Shown here: positions 5,263-13,864 of the stretch, in pieces | How positions within the stretch are numbered: the first letter of the stretch is position 1 | Layout of the letters: each line of letters starts with the position of its first letter | NCBI GenBank assembly: GCA_007128275.1 | Contig: SKXR01000169.1 | Span: forward strand, 1-14,727 | Origin: Kiritimatiellia bacterium | GTDB lineage: Bacteria; Verrucomicrobiota; Kiritimatiellia; SLAD01 | Direction: 5' to 3' | DNA: 14,727 nucleotides | Translations under genes and position numbers: made by a program | Notes under the pieces: model-generated | What the model was told of the DNA's origin: nothing | Databases searched by the model: none | What the model saw: only the letters and a program-made list of their open reading frames with translations

Positions 5263-7169
5263 TCGCTCATCGGGCAGTCCGCGCGCGGTTGTGGCGACCG
5301 GCCGCACTGCTCGCCCTCGCGGCCTTGTCGGGCTGTCAATCAGCCCGACACGCGGAACCCGAACGCATCTCGTTTCGCCAAGACATGATCTTCGCGCCGC
5401 CTTTGCAGGAACCGCTGCGGAACGGAGAACCGGTTTCCGCGCACATCCGGCAGGCCGCCCAGCGGGGTACGGACTGGTTGATGGCCACACGCCGGGACGA
5501 TGGCGCGTGGGACGGCCCGCACCCCGTAGCCGTGGCCGCGATCGCGTTGTCCGGGGCGCTGCGCGACGAGCGCTTCCAGGAACCTTCGTTTCAGGCATTT
5601 TGGGAGGAGACGGTCGAGTACCTGGTGGCCCGGCAAGCCGCGGACGGGGGATTGAGCCCATCGCGCGCAACCGAGCAACCGTATGAACATGCGCTGGCCA
5701 CCCGTGCCTTGTGCGAAGCCCTGCCCCTCTCTGCGAACGTCGATCTGCGCACCGCTGCCGGCAATGCCGTGCGCTATATTCTCGATCGCCAGCAAGTCGG
5801 GGGCGGATGGCATTACGGATATGCGCAGGGCCATCAGCGCAGCACGCCCCTTGTTGTAACTCAAATGGAGGCGCTTTTCGCCGCTGCGCAGCAAGGGCTG
5901 TATGCGGATGAAATCGTTCGCGCCCTCAACAAAGCCGCACAAGATCTGACCGCCGCGCAAAGTCCGGATTCCGGTCGGTATGGATACCTTTTCCGCGGCG
6001 TCGGCCAGTCGGTCATCAACGGCTACGCATTATACGGCCTGCAACTGGCCGGGCACGGCCTGTCCCTGTCCGCGCGTAAAGGGTGGTCGAACGCCCTTGG
6101 GGAGGCGCGGGCCTGGCCGGCATCCCTGCAATGGCCGCTCTTCGCCGCCTACTACTCGCACCAAGCCGCATATCATCTCGGAGGCGTCCCGTGGAAGGAT
6201 TGGCAAGATGCCTTTTACCGGGAACTGCTTGCCGGCCAACACGACGACGGGCACTGGCCCGCACCCTTCCAGGAATCGGCACTGGGCCCGCCCTACGCCA
6301 CGGCGCTGGCCGTCTCGATGATCCGTTCCACCGACCGAACGCCGCGGCTGGTCGCGCAGTACGATCACGGCACGCCGGGGCCGCTGTACCGCCTGAGATC
6401 CGGCTCGAAAGAAGCGTACCTCCTTTCGTCCGCCCTGATTGAGGAGGCGGACGCCGCCCTCATCGATGCATGGCTCACGGACATCCTTCGCGAGGCCGAC
6501 ACGCTCTGGGTAGAAGGATCACCGCGAGAATGGATGCATCACCTGTCAACCATCGCCGCCGCAGCGGCGGAAGCGCCCCCGCCGGATCCCTTGTCCCGCG
6601 AACTCCGTTCCGAATTGAACCGGCTTTTCGGCCTCCCGCCGACCGCAAGCGGCGCTTGGAACAAGGCGCCGCCCTGGGCGCTGGCCTTACTGGTGTGGGG
6701 CCATCATTTGGAAGAGGCGGAACGAAGCTTTGAAAGCACGGTCGAACACCACATTCAGACTCGTTTCGCGTCCGGACAACGAGCGGCCTCGCTGATTCCG
6801 CCCGATGAATGGGCGGCGGCCTTCGAATCCGTAAGCCGCGAAGAAGGGCTCGTTCTTCTTCGCCACGCCTTGAACATGCGGGCCGATGCACCCCTCGTCC
6901 TCGACCGCCTGGCGGATGCATGGTGTATGGGAGATGAAGGGGCTGTGATCGCATGGACCCGTCGTATCCACGGCTCCGATCCCGCCGTACCCCTCATCTA
7001 TGACCGCCTGTTTGAACCGATTCGGGCCCGCCTCACGGAAACGGTGTCCGCGCTGCTGGCGGAGGATGCGCGCCCCCTCATTGTTCTTCCGGTCTGGCAT
7101 CTTCACGGTCCGGACGGCGTGCTCGCCCGGTTACAGGAGCGGGGACACACCTTGGAACGCATTCCGTAA
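5259..7169 (+). CDS. Lipoprotein with squalene-cyclase/prenyltransferase-like repeats
   Basis: A 636-residue secreted lipoprotein starting at TTG. Residues 1-26 are a signal peptide: a basic start, the hydrophobic run AALLALAALSG, and lipobox LSGC with C26 as the lipidated residue. The region at about 60-420 has repeats of the alpha/alpha-toroid type found in squalene/hopene cyclases and prenyltransferases. QW-like motifs (QxxxGxW) occur as QQVGGGW and QHDDGHW, with degenerate forms RRDDGAW and QAADGGL. I see no DxDD catalytic motif, so cyclase activity is unlikely. A binding or structural role on the periplasmic or outer-membrane face is more plausible. The last 200 residues are not recognised. 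The frame is open upstream through the ferredoxin gene, but translation from there would give no signal peptide. The gene is co-transcribed and probably translationally coupled with the ferredoxin; the functional link is unknown. Confidence 0.75.
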   Translation: MIAHRAVRARLWRPAALLALAALSGCQSARHAEPERISFRQDMIFAPPLQEPLRNGEPVSAHIRQAAQRGTDWLMATRRDDGAWDGPHPVAVAAIALSGALRDERFQEPSFQAFWEETVEYLVARQAADGGLSPSRATEQPYEHALATRALCEALPLSANVDLRTAAGNAVRYILDRQQVGGGWHYGYAQGHQRSTPLVVTQMEALFAAAQQGLYADEIVRALNKAAQDLTAAQSPDSGRYGYLFRGVGQSVINGYALYGLQLAGHGLSLSARKGWSNALGEARAWPASLQWPLFAAYYSHQAAYHLGGVPWKDWQDAFYRELLAGQHDDGHWPAPFQESALGPPYATALAVSMIRSTDRTPRLVAQYDHGTPGPLYRLRSGSKEAYLLSSALIEEADAALIDAWLTDILREADTLWVEGSPREWMHHLSTIAAAAAEAPPPDPLSRELRSELNRLFGLPPTASGAWNKAPPWALALLVWGHHLEEAERSFESTVEHHIQTRFASGQRAASLIPPDEWAAAFESVSREEGLVLLRHALNMRADAPLVLDRLADAWCMGDEGAVIAWTRRIHGSDPAVPLIYDRLFEPIRARLTETVSALLAEDARPLIVLPVWHLHGPDGVLARLQERGHTLERIP

Positions 7170-7221
7170 CAATCCCCTCGAAGCCCGGGGAACGGGTGGT
7201 ATTCCTGCCGAGGGAGCGACT

Positions 7222-7249
7222 TTGCAAATCCAACATGCTATGGTAGATA
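7222..7249 (+). promoter_or_regulatory. Candidate promoter for the DUF502-mgtE-recO genes
   Basis: TTGCAA (7222-7227) and TAGATA (7244-7249) are separated by 16 bases in the 119-base gap before the DUF502 gene. The matches to sigma-70 consensus are partial. The gap has no room for, and no sign of, a magnesium riboswitch of M-box size. Confidence 0.25.
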
Positions 7250-7288
7250 GAGGGTGAGCGCAAAAGGCAGGAAAGGGATTACGACATT

Positions 7289-8050
7289 ATGAGCGGCGCG
7301 GGGAAGGCAATTCGAAACAATATCGTCGTCGGCCTGGTGCTGATTGCTCCCATTGTCATTACGGGCTTCATCATCCATTTCCTCATTCGCCTGGTGTCCG
7401 GAAACCGGATCACGAAGACGTTGACCGACGTGATTTTTGCGTTGTTTCCCGAAGCGTTTCGGGACGGCACGGTCAAATTCATGTTAAGTCAGTTCATTGC
7501 CGTCTTGCTGGTCTTGTTGGCGTTGTTCCTGCTGGGCTTTTTTGTGCGCAGTTATTTCGGGCGCCGTCTGTATCGCATTGCGGAGCGGGTGCTTGTGCGC
7601 ATTCCGGTGTTCAACAAGATCTACGTGCAAGTCCGGCACATCAGTGAAACCATTTTTGCCCAGCGCCAGACGATGTTCAAGGAGGTGGTCCTGGTCGAGT
7701 ACCCTCGCAAAGGACTCTATTCCATCGCGTTCGTCACTTCCACCGTCCCTGCACCATTCCGTAAACGCCATTTCCCCTCCGTACCTCCCGACACCTCCAT
7801 GGCCGCCCTCTTCATCCCCACCACGCCCAATCCCACGTCGGGCTTGCTGATCTTTGCGCCGCGCGAAGATCTGACCCCCCTGCCGATCAGCGTACCCGAA
7901 GCCATGAAACTGGTTATTTCGGCCGGCGCCGTGTATCCCGGGGAAGGGATGATGGATGATCGACCGACCCTGCTCGACAAACTCGAAGCATGGATCACGC
8001 GGGAAACCAAGCTGGATCCAACCACCATTACCCCACCCGAACACGAGTAA
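7289..8050 (+). CDS. DUF502 family membrane protein
   Basis: A 253-residue protein of the DUF502 family, whose biochemical function is not established. Two hydrophobic segments are visible, at residues about 12-35 (IVVGLVLIAPIVITGFIIHF) and 67-88. They are followed by the family's conserved cytoplasm-facing region: IPVFNKIYVQVRHI (about 105-118), and a later FIPTTPNPTSGLLIF block with PLPISVPEAMKLVISAG. This order and length are typical, so the gene is intact. A purine-rich AGGAAAGGG precedes the ATG at 7289. It is the first gene of a tight cluster: only 5 bases separate its stop from the mgtE start, which suggests co-translation and perhaps a role connected with membrane ion homeostasis. That last point is inference from neighbourhood only. 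Confidence 0.88.
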   Translation: MSGAGKAIRNNIVVGLVLIAPIVITGFIIHFLIRLVSGNRITKTLTDVIFALFPEAFRDGTVKFMLSQFIAVLLVLLALFLLGFFVRSYFGRRLYRIAERVLVRIPVFNKIYVQVRHISETIFAQRQTMFKEVVLVEYPRKGLYSIAFVTSTVPAPFRKRHFPSVPPDTSMAALFIPTTPNPTSGLLIFAPREDLTPLPISVPEAMKLVISAGAVYPGEGMMDDRPTLLDKLEAWITRETKLDPTTITPPEHE

Positions 8051-8055
8051 CGCCG

Positions 8056-9456
8056 ATGCCCACCGAACTCGATATCCTCAAGGACTTGGTACTCAATCTT
8101 GCCGAGCAAAAGGAATGGGAAGAAGCCCGCAGCATGCTGATCGGGCAACATCCCGCCGACGTGGCGGAAATTATCAGCGAAGCGCCGGAAGCCGCGCGCA
8201 AAAGATTGTTTCAACTCCTTGAAACAGACCTGAAACCGGATGTCCTGGCTGAACTTGAATCCCATGTGGGTACCAAGATCCTCAACGAGCTGAGCAACGA
8301 GGAAATCTCCGATATCGTCGAGGAGATGCAACCTGACGATGCGGCCGATGTGCTCAGCGACCTTTCGGATGATCGTTCGGAAAAGATCCTGAACAAGATG
8401 GACGTGCCGGAATCGCACGACGTCCGCGAGTTGCTCCGCTACGGGGAAGAAACCGCCGGCGGCATCATGACCACCAGCTTGGTGCGCTTTCACGAGGAGC
8501 TCACGGTGGCCGAGGCAATCGAGCAAATCGCATTCCTCGATATGGAGGAACCCTTCTACAGCATCTACATCACCACCCCCGACGTCAAACTGGTGGGGAT
8601 GATCGGCTTATGGGAACTCTTGAAAGAGCGCAACCGCCATGCGCGACTGGGCGACATCGCCCATCGGGACCTTGTCTCGGTACACACGGATGTCGACCAG
8701 GAAGAAACGGCGCATCTCATGTCCAAATACGATCTACCCTCCCTGCCCGTTATCAACGCCGACGGGCAACTCGTGGGCCGCATCACCGTCGACGACGTGA
8801 TGGACGTGATGGAGGAAGAGGCCACGGAAGACATTCTTCGCATGGGCGGCACGAGCGACGAGAGTCTGTCGCACCGAACGCCCCTGCAAGCGTGTCGCTA
8901 CCGCTTGCCATGGCTGTTGATCACGCTGGCCACGGGATTTGTCACCAGTTTCCTGTTTCGTGAATTCATGGACAACCTGGAACAGGTGCTCGTCCTGAGT
9001 TTCTTTGTCCCGATCGTCATGGCGATGGGCGGCAACACCGGGATTCAATCTTCCACGCTGATTATTCGCCGCATCGCCCTGGGCACCTTGGAAGCGGACG
9101 GGATGGCGCGCATTTTGATCCGGGAAATTCTCGGCGCGTTGTTGATGGGACTCATTTGCGGCGGGGTCATTATGCTGTGGGCGGCCTTTCTGGTCCATAC
9201 GTCCCCTGACCAGACCCATCAGTTCTCTCCCCTGTTTCTCGGAATGGTGGTCGGCGTGTCGCTACTCAGCGCGATGATTTTCGCCGCGGTATTCGGCGCG
9301 TTCACGCCCATCCTGCTCGACAAGATCAAGATCGATCCGGCCGTCGCTTCGGGTCCGTTTGTCACCTCGTCCAACGACATCTTCGCGCTCCTGATTTATT
9401 ACGGCGTGACGTTCGGCTTGCTATCGATTGCCCTGCGAATGGCCGGGAGCACCTGA
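8056..9456 (+). CDS. mgtE: MgtE magnesium transporter/channel
   Basis: A 466-residue inner-membrane Mg2+ channel, near the 450 residues of the Thermus protein. An acidic N-terminal helical domain (about 1-130) leads to a paired CBS domain (about 135-262, starting GGIMTTSLV), then a connecting plug helix and a five-helix membrane domain from about residue 285. Signatures of the pore are MGGNTGIQS (from residue 324) and IDPAVASGPFVTSSND, where D441 corresponds to the Mg2+-binding Asp of the selectivity site. In the family, the N and CBS domains bind Mg2+ and close the pore when internal Mg2+ is high, so regulation is largely built into the protein. The start ATG is 5 bases after the DUF502 stop. 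An in-frame GTG/ATG further upstream would run through the DUF502 gene and is rejected. The stop overlaps the recO start. Confidence 0.96.
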   Translation: MPTELDILKDLVLNLAEQKEWEEARSMLIGQHPADVAEIISEAPEAARKRLFQLLETDLKPDVLAELESHVGTKILNELSNEEISDIVEEMQPDDAADVLSDLSDDRSEKILNKMDVPESHDVRELLRYGEETAGGIMTTSLVRFHEELTVAEAIEQIAFLDMEEPFYSIYITTPDVKLVGMIGLWELLKERNRHARLGDIAHRDLVSVHTDVDQEETAHLMSKYDLPSLPVINADGQLVGRITVDDVMDVMEEEATEDILRMGGTSDESLSHRTPLQACRYRLPWLLITLATGFVTSFLFREFMDNLEQVLVLSFFVPIVMAMGGNTGIQSSTLIIRRIALGTLEADGMARILIREILGALLMGLICGGVIMLWAAFLVHTSPDQTHQFSPLFLGMVVGVSLLSAMIFAAVFGAFTPILLDKIKIDPAVASGPFVTSSNDIFALLIYYGVTFGLLSIALRMAGST

Positions 9457-10244
9457 TGATCGTCAAGACCCATGCCATCGTCATGCGACAGGCGCCGACG
9501 GCCAACACCTCGCGCGTGGTCACTTGGCTGACACCGCGCCACGGACGCGTCGCGACCATGATCAAAGGCGCCCTTCGCCCCAAGAGTTTGTTCCTCGGGC
9601 AGCTTGATCTCTTCTACACCTGCGAATTGCTCTATTACATGCGCGCCGACCGCGAAGTGTATATTGCGCGGGAATGTTATCCCGTTAAGCCGCGCCCCAC
9701 TCTGCGTCACAACTGGCGCGCCTGCGCGGCGGCGTCCTACCTGACGGATTTGACCGCGCGCATCTGTCCCCCGCACGCGCCCCAACCGTTTCTATACCAG
9801 TGGCTCGATGACGCGCTCGATGAGTTTGACCACCACGGCACAGCGCCGGGGCACGTCTTCTGGCTGGAGCTGAAGCTATTGGAACACCTCGGTCTTGCGC
9901 CCAGGCTCCGGCACTGCATGGCCTGCGGCGGCGCCCTCCTGCCCGGATCGGGTCCGGCCACATTCTCCCACGCGCGGGGCGGACTCTTGTGCGCGCGGTG
10001 CGCGCGAAACGATCCGGAACGCGCTCCGTTGATCCCTCCGGATGTCCTGGCCATCCTACGTAACTGGCAATCAGCGCCGGACGCAAATGCTGCGCGCCGC
10101 ACCAGATGCGCGCCCCGACAATTGACGACCATGGAAGCCCTGCTTGGCCAGTTTCTGCAATACCATCTGGACCTCCCGCTTCCCAGCAGGGATCTGGCTC
10201 TGGCCATGCTGAAGCGAACGATGCCGCCGGGAAAATGCGCTTGA
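9456..10244 (+). CDS. recO: DNA repair protein RecO
   Basis: A 262-residue RecO, which with RecR helps load RecA onto single-stranded DNA coated by SSB during RecF-pathway recombinational repair. The N-terminal OB-fold (about 1-80) begins with the typical pattern IVKTHAIVMRQAPTANTSRVVTWLTPRHG. A helical domain follows, with an inserted zinc finger made by C154/C157 and C179/C182 (CMAC...CARC). All four cysteines are present, as in Deinococcus-type RecO. Length and order are normal. The ATG at 9456 shares its first base with the last base of the mgtE stop (TGATG), so translation is coupled to mgtE. The C-terminal end (PPGKCA) is unremarkable. Confidence 0.93.
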   Translation: MIVKTHAIVMRQAPTANTSRVVTWLTPRHGRVATMIKGALRPKSLFLGQLDLFYTCELLYYMRADREVYIARECYPVKPRPTLRHNWRACAAASYLTDLTARICPPHAPQPFLYQWLDDALDEFDHHGTAPGHVFWLELKLLEHLGLAPRLRHCMACGGALLPGSGPATFSHARGGLLCARCARNDPERAPLIPPDVLAILRNWQSAPDANAARRTRCAPRQLTTMEALLGQFLQYHLDLPLPSRDLALAMLKRTMPPGKCA

Positions 10245-10302
10245 GTCCATAACGCGCCTGCCCTATCCTTTCCGTCGCCCCATCAAAGAAAGCCAAACCA
10301 CC

Positions 10303-11562
10303 ATGATCTTCGCCACTGTATGGAAGACCTTCACCCGCATCCTGCTCCTTGTGGGCGCACTCCTTACCTTCTTCGTCCTGATCGAATTGTTCCGCATCTT
10401 CGCCATGTTCTATCGCTTCGACCCCGTCTTGGGATGGGCGTACGTGGCGGTCCTGGGCCTGATCCTGCTAGCCGGGACCCTCTATGTCTGGAAGGCCATG
10501 GGGCGCTATCCCCGGTCCTTGCGCCCGCCGCCTCTCCCGCCGTTTACGGACGCCACCCATCAAGAACTGAAACGCTACGCCAGATATCTGATCGCCTATC
10601 TGCGACGCTTATCGCACAACCGGAACCTTTCGGAAGAAGACGCGGCCTATCTGACCGAGGAAATCGACACGATGACGGGCCTGCTGAATCATCATCCCTT
10701 GAACGAGGATCTCGTCCGGATCATTCAGAAGACCGATATGGAAATCCTTCCGCCCATCCACAAAAGCCTGAAGAACCGCGCCGAGAAGGAAATCCGCGGC
10801 AGCGTCCGGGACGTCATGCTGGGCGTGACGCTCAGCCCTTATCACAGCATGGATCTGCTCATCGTGTTATACCGTAATTTCGCGATGATCTTTCGCATTA
10901 TGGCCGTTTACGAAGCGCGCCCCTCGCCGCGGGCGCAATTGCGCATTCTACGGGATGTCCTGCGCGTGGTCGCCACCGTCAACTTCCTCTATGTAGGCCG
11001 GAACCTCATTGAAAACCTTTTTGCATTCATCCCGTGGGTGGGCCGCGTGGCGGACGATATCGGCCAGGGCCTCGGCGCCGGGCTGTTCACTTCGGCCGCC
11101 GGCCACGCCGTCATCGACCGCTGCTCGACTTATCACGAATGGGAAAAAGAAGCCGCCGTCGAATCGCTCGCCGCGCAAACACGCGATTTCCTGCGCGACG
11201 TGAAGAACATCTTCACAAAAGACGTCCTGCCCGACATCAAGAACCGCATTTTATCCGAAGCCCCCGAAGACAAGGTCCGCGAGCCGGGGTTCTGGGACAA
11301 TCTACAAAGCGGAGTCAACAAGGCCTTCGACGCCACCATCAAAGCTGCGGGCAGCGTCCTCCCGAAGTTCCCTGAAGCGCAACCGCAGCGCGCCCCTGCT
11401 TCCTACCACCGGAAACCCGCCACACCGATGCCGGACGACGAGGAAGACAGGGCGGCACGGCCCACCCGCCGGAGAAGACGGCGCCGCGGTGTTTCCCGCG
11501 TCCTCTACACATTCGGCCAGCGTATCAAGTATACCTTCGGTTTGGGCAAATCCGACTCCTAG
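10303..11562 (+). CDS. DUF697-like membrane protein with arginine-rich tail
   Basis: A 419-residue membrane protein. Two hydrophobic segments lie near the start (about 12-36 and 45-64). A helical, charged region follows (about 80-175), then a block resembling the DUF697/YcjF-type domain: MDLLIVLYRNFAMIFRI (from 183), VNFLYVGRNLIENLFAFIP (about 226-244) and DDIGQGLGAGLFTSAAGHA (about 252-270). The last ~60 residues are low in order, with Pro/Ala stretches and a basic run RPTRRRRRRRG that could bind nucleic acid or acidic lipid. DUF697 domains often accompany membrane-associated GTPases, but no GTPase motif is visible here or next door. Function is unknown. It starts 58 bases after recO with only a weak purine-rich ribosome site (AAAGAAAG) and may still belong to that transcript. 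Confidence 0.65.
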   Translation: MIFATVWKTFTRILLLVGALLTFFVLIELFRIFAMFYRFDPVLGWAYVAVLGLILLAGTLYVWKAMGRYPRSLRPPPLPPFTDATHQELKRYARYLIAYLRRLSHNRNLSEEDAAYLTEEIDTMTGLLNHHPLNEDLVRIIQKTDMEILPPIHKSLKNRAEKEIRGSVRDVMLGVTLSPYHSMDLLIVLYRNFAMIFRIMAVYEARPSPRAQLRILRDVLRVVATVNFLYVGRNLIENLFAFIPWVGRVADDIGQGLGAGLFTSAAGHAVIDRCSTYHEWEKEAAVESLAAQTRDFLRDVKNIFTKDVLPDIKNRILSEAPEDKVREPGFWDNLQSGVNKAFDATIKAAGSVLPKFPEAQPQRAPASYHRKPATPMPDDEEDRAARPTRRRRRRRGVSRVLYTFGQRIKYTFGLGKSDS

Positions 11563-11643
11563 TCCAGACCACGAAAGGCCGCCCGCCTCTTCATATCGCT
11601 GCGGCACGCCTCCAGACGGCCGCCGATGCGACAGCGAAAATGT

Positions 11644-11673
11644 TTGGCGGTCGGGACAGTAAAGCGTTATAAC
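11644..11673 (+). promoter_or_regulatory. Candidate sigma-70 promoter of the glycogen debranching gene
   Basis: TTGGCG (11644-11649) and TATAAC (11668-11673) are 18 bases apart, 29 bases before the glgX start, within a 139-base intergenic gap. The matches are 4/6 to the -35 and 5/6 to the -10 consensus. This is the best promoter-like pair in the window. Confidence 0.4.
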
Positions 11674-11687
11674 TCATCCACCGATTT

Positions 11688-11694
11688 AGAAGGA
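11688..11694 (+). promoter_or_regulatory. Ribosome binding site of the glgX gene
   Basis: AGAAGGA at 11688-11694, seven bases before the ATG at 11702. It fixes that start. Confidence 0.65.
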
Positions 11695-11701
11695 CTATTG
11701 T

Positions 11702-13816
11702 ATGAAAACAATCAAAGATCATTCAGCGCAGGCACATTGTGTTCAACTGCCCTTTCCCCTGCCGTTTGGCGCGTATGTCGACGACGAGGGGGTAACATTT
11801 ACGTTGTTCAGCCGCCACGCCACGCGGGTCTGGTTGATGCTGTTCGACGCGCCCGACGCGGATAAGCCCGACCTCGAAATTGAGCTGGACCCGCAGATCC
11901 ACCGCATCGGCGATGTCTGGCATGTGCGCGTGCCGGAAGCGCGCGTCGGCCAATTCTATCTGTATCGGCTGGACGGCGTCCCGCCCAAAGGCTTTCACAA
12001 AAAGTACAACCCCAAACAATGGGTGCTGGATCCCTACGCCCAAGCCGTTTCCGGGTCGCCCAAATGGGGAGACCCCTTCGGCATGAAGCCCGGCAAGTTC
12101 CCGCACCATGGCGCGCGTTTCCCGAAAGGCGTCATCGTCGACGATGCGTTTGACTGGTCCGGCGACGCCCCTCCCCGCGTCCCGCTGGAGGACAGCATCA
12201 TTTACGAAGCGCATATTCGCGGCTTCACGGCGCATCCCTCCTCCGGCGTCGATCACCCCGGCACGTACCGCGGGTTCATGGCGAAGATTCCCTACCTCCA
12301 GGAACTCGGCATCACCGCCGTGGAATTTCTGCCGATGCAGGAATTCGACGAGATGGAGTATTACCACGAAACATCGAAACGCAAATCCCTGCGGAATTTC
12401 TGGGGCTATAGCACCGTCAACTTCTTCTCCCCCATGGCGCGATACGCCCACGACGGCGTGCACGGCCAACAGATCCGCGAATTCAAGGAACTGGTCAAAG
12501 CCCTGCATCAAGCGGGGATCGAGGTCATCCTCGACGTCGTATACAATCACACCTCGGAAGGGGGCGCGGGCGGGCCCGTCTATTCGTTCCGCGGTATTGA
12601 CCCGTCGATCTATTACATGATCGAAGACGACGGAAAAGCCTACCGGAACTACACCGGCTGCGGCAACACGGTGAACTGCAATCATCCGGTGGTCCAACAG
12701 TTCATCCTCGACTCCCTGCGCCACTGGGTATCGCGATACCATGTGGACGGGTTCCGTTTCGACCTCGCCTCGATTTTCACACGCGACCAGAACGGCAACG
12801 TGCTCGATCGTCCGCCGATCGTCGAAGCGATCGCCGAGGATCCGGTGTTGCGCGACAGCAAACTCATTGCGGAAGCCTGGGACGCGAGCGGCCTGTATCA
12901 GGTCGGCTCCTTTCCGAACCCGCATTGGTCGGAATGGAACGGGCGATACCGCGACGACGTGCGCAGCTTCTGGCGCGGCGGCCCCGGGATGCTGAGCGCC
13001 TTTGCCTCCCGCCTGGCGGGCAGTGGCGACCTGTACGAGCGCGACGGGCAGTCGCCCCTCAAATCCATCAACTTCATCACCTCGCACGACGGATTCACGC
13101 TCGCCGATGTGGTCAGTTACAATGAGAAATACAACGAGGCCAACGGCGAACACAACCGCGACGGCGACAACCATAACCATAGTTACAACCACGGCGTGGA
13201 AGGCCCGACGGACGACCCGCACATCCGCGGCGTACGCAAGCGGCAGGTGAAGAACTTCATCGCAAGCCTCATGCTTTCACAGGGCGTACCCATGCTGCTG
13301 GCCGGCGACGAATTCTTCAGGACCCAGAACGGCAATAACAACGCCTACTGCCAGGACAACGAGACATCCTGGCTGGACTGGACAAGGGTGGAAGCGCATC
13401 AGGATCTTATTGATTTTACACGCCAAGCGATCGCCTTCCGCAAGGCACATCCCTCCCTGCGGCGTAAAGCGTTCCTCAAGGGATGTCTTCCGGAAGAGGA
13501 AGGGGCGGATATTGTCTGGCTGGCGCCCGACGGGTCGGAACCGACGTGGGACAACGCGGAGGTGCTGGGTTGCCTGTTGAACGGGAGCAAGAAATATACC
13601 GGTGCCGAAGAGGACAAGGATCATCTACTGCTTCTGTTCAACGCCCACGATCACCGGATTCCCTTTCAGATCCCGCCGCCGCCGGACGATCCCTGGAAGA
13701 TCGCCCTGACCACCGAGGAAAACGGCCCGCTATGGCCGGACCCCGCACAGCCGATCGAGTTGGACGCGCGTTCCGTGACGGTTCTGGCATCGGCGCATAC
13801 CCCGTCCACCCGGTGA
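11702..13816 (+). CDS. glgX: Glycogen debranching enzyme GlgX (isoamylase type, GH13)
   Basis: A 704-residue cytoplasmic glycoside hydrolase that cuts alpha-1,6 branches of glycogen or its limit dextrins. An N-terminal CBM48-like beta domain (about 20-120, FGAYVDDEGVTFTLFSRHA) precedes the GH13 barrel (about 165-560). Catalytic residues are D354 (nucleophile, GFRFDLASIF), E391 (acid, IAEAWDA) and D463 (transition-state stabiliser, TSHDGFT). The region I motif EVILDVVYNHT is intact. The pattern HNRDGDNHNHSYNHG...RKRQVKNF is characteristic of GlgX/TreX. The spacing of the three catalytic residues resembles E. coli GlgX, and the length is slightly longer. The ribosome site AGAAGGA is 7 bases upstream and a plausible promoter precedes it. 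No other glycogen gene (glgA, B, C or P) lies in the window, so this one is not part of a visible glg operon. Confidence 0.93.
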   Translation: MKTIKDHSAQAHCVQLPFPLPFGAYVDDEGVTFTLFSRHATRVWLMLFDAPDADKPDLEIELDPQIHRIGDVWHVRVPEARVGQFYLYRLDGVPPKGFHKKYNPKQWVLDPYAQAVSGSPKWGDPFGMKPGKFPHHGARFPKGVIVDDAFDWSGDAPPRVPLEDSIIYEAHIRGFTAHPSSGVDHPGTYRGFMAKIPYLQELGITAVEFLPMQEFDEMEYYHETSKRKSLRNFWGYSTVNFFSPMARYAHDGVHGQQIREFKELVKALHQAGIEVILDVVYNHTSEGGAGGPVYSFRGIDPSIYYMIEDDGKAYRNYTGCGNTVNCNHPVVQQFILDSLRHWVSRYHVDGFRFDLASIFTRDQNGNVLDRPPIVEAIAEDPVLRDSKLIAEAWDASGLYQVGSFPNPHWSEWNGRYRDDVRSFWRGGPGMLSAFASRLAGSGDLYERDGQSPLKSINFITSHDGFTLADVVSYNEKYNEANGEHNRDGDNHNHSYNHGVEGPTDDPHIRGVRKRQVKNFIASLMLSQGVPMLLAGDEFFRTQNGNNNAYCQDNETSWLDWTRVEAHQDLIDFTRQAIAFRKAHPSLRRKAFLKGCLPEEEGADIVWLAPDGSEPTWDNAEVLGCLLNGSKKYTGAEEDKDHLLLLFNAHDHRIPFQIPPPPDDPWKIALTTEENGPLWPDPAQPIELDARSVTVLASAHTPSTR

Positions 13817-13850
13817 ACATTTCAGGCGGCCCATGGTCTCAGATAACGGA

Positions 13851-13856
13851 AGGGAG
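13851..13856 (+). promoter_or_regulatory. Ribosome binding site fixing the zinc peptidase start
   Basis: AGGGAG with an 8-base spacer to the ATG at 13865. A GTG at 13856 in the same frame overlaps this site, so it is unlikely to be the start. Confidence 0.6.
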
Positions 13857-13864
13857 TGTTTGCG

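Noticed and set aside
7173..7191. TCCCC/GGGGA inverted repeat after the lipoprotein gene as a terminator
   Set aside because: Only a 5-base stem with a 9-base loop and no following T run.
7170..7288. M-box type magnesium riboswitch ahead of the mgtE cluster
   Set aside because: The gap is only 119 bases, shorter than a typical M-box, and shows no recognisable conserved elements. mgtE is also second in the cluster.
11723..13222. A 499-codon minus-strand open frame opposite glgX
   Set aside because: It mirrors the codons of a well-conserved GH13 enzyme. Its composition (Val, Arg, His rich) and lack of motifs fit an antisense artefact of high GC.
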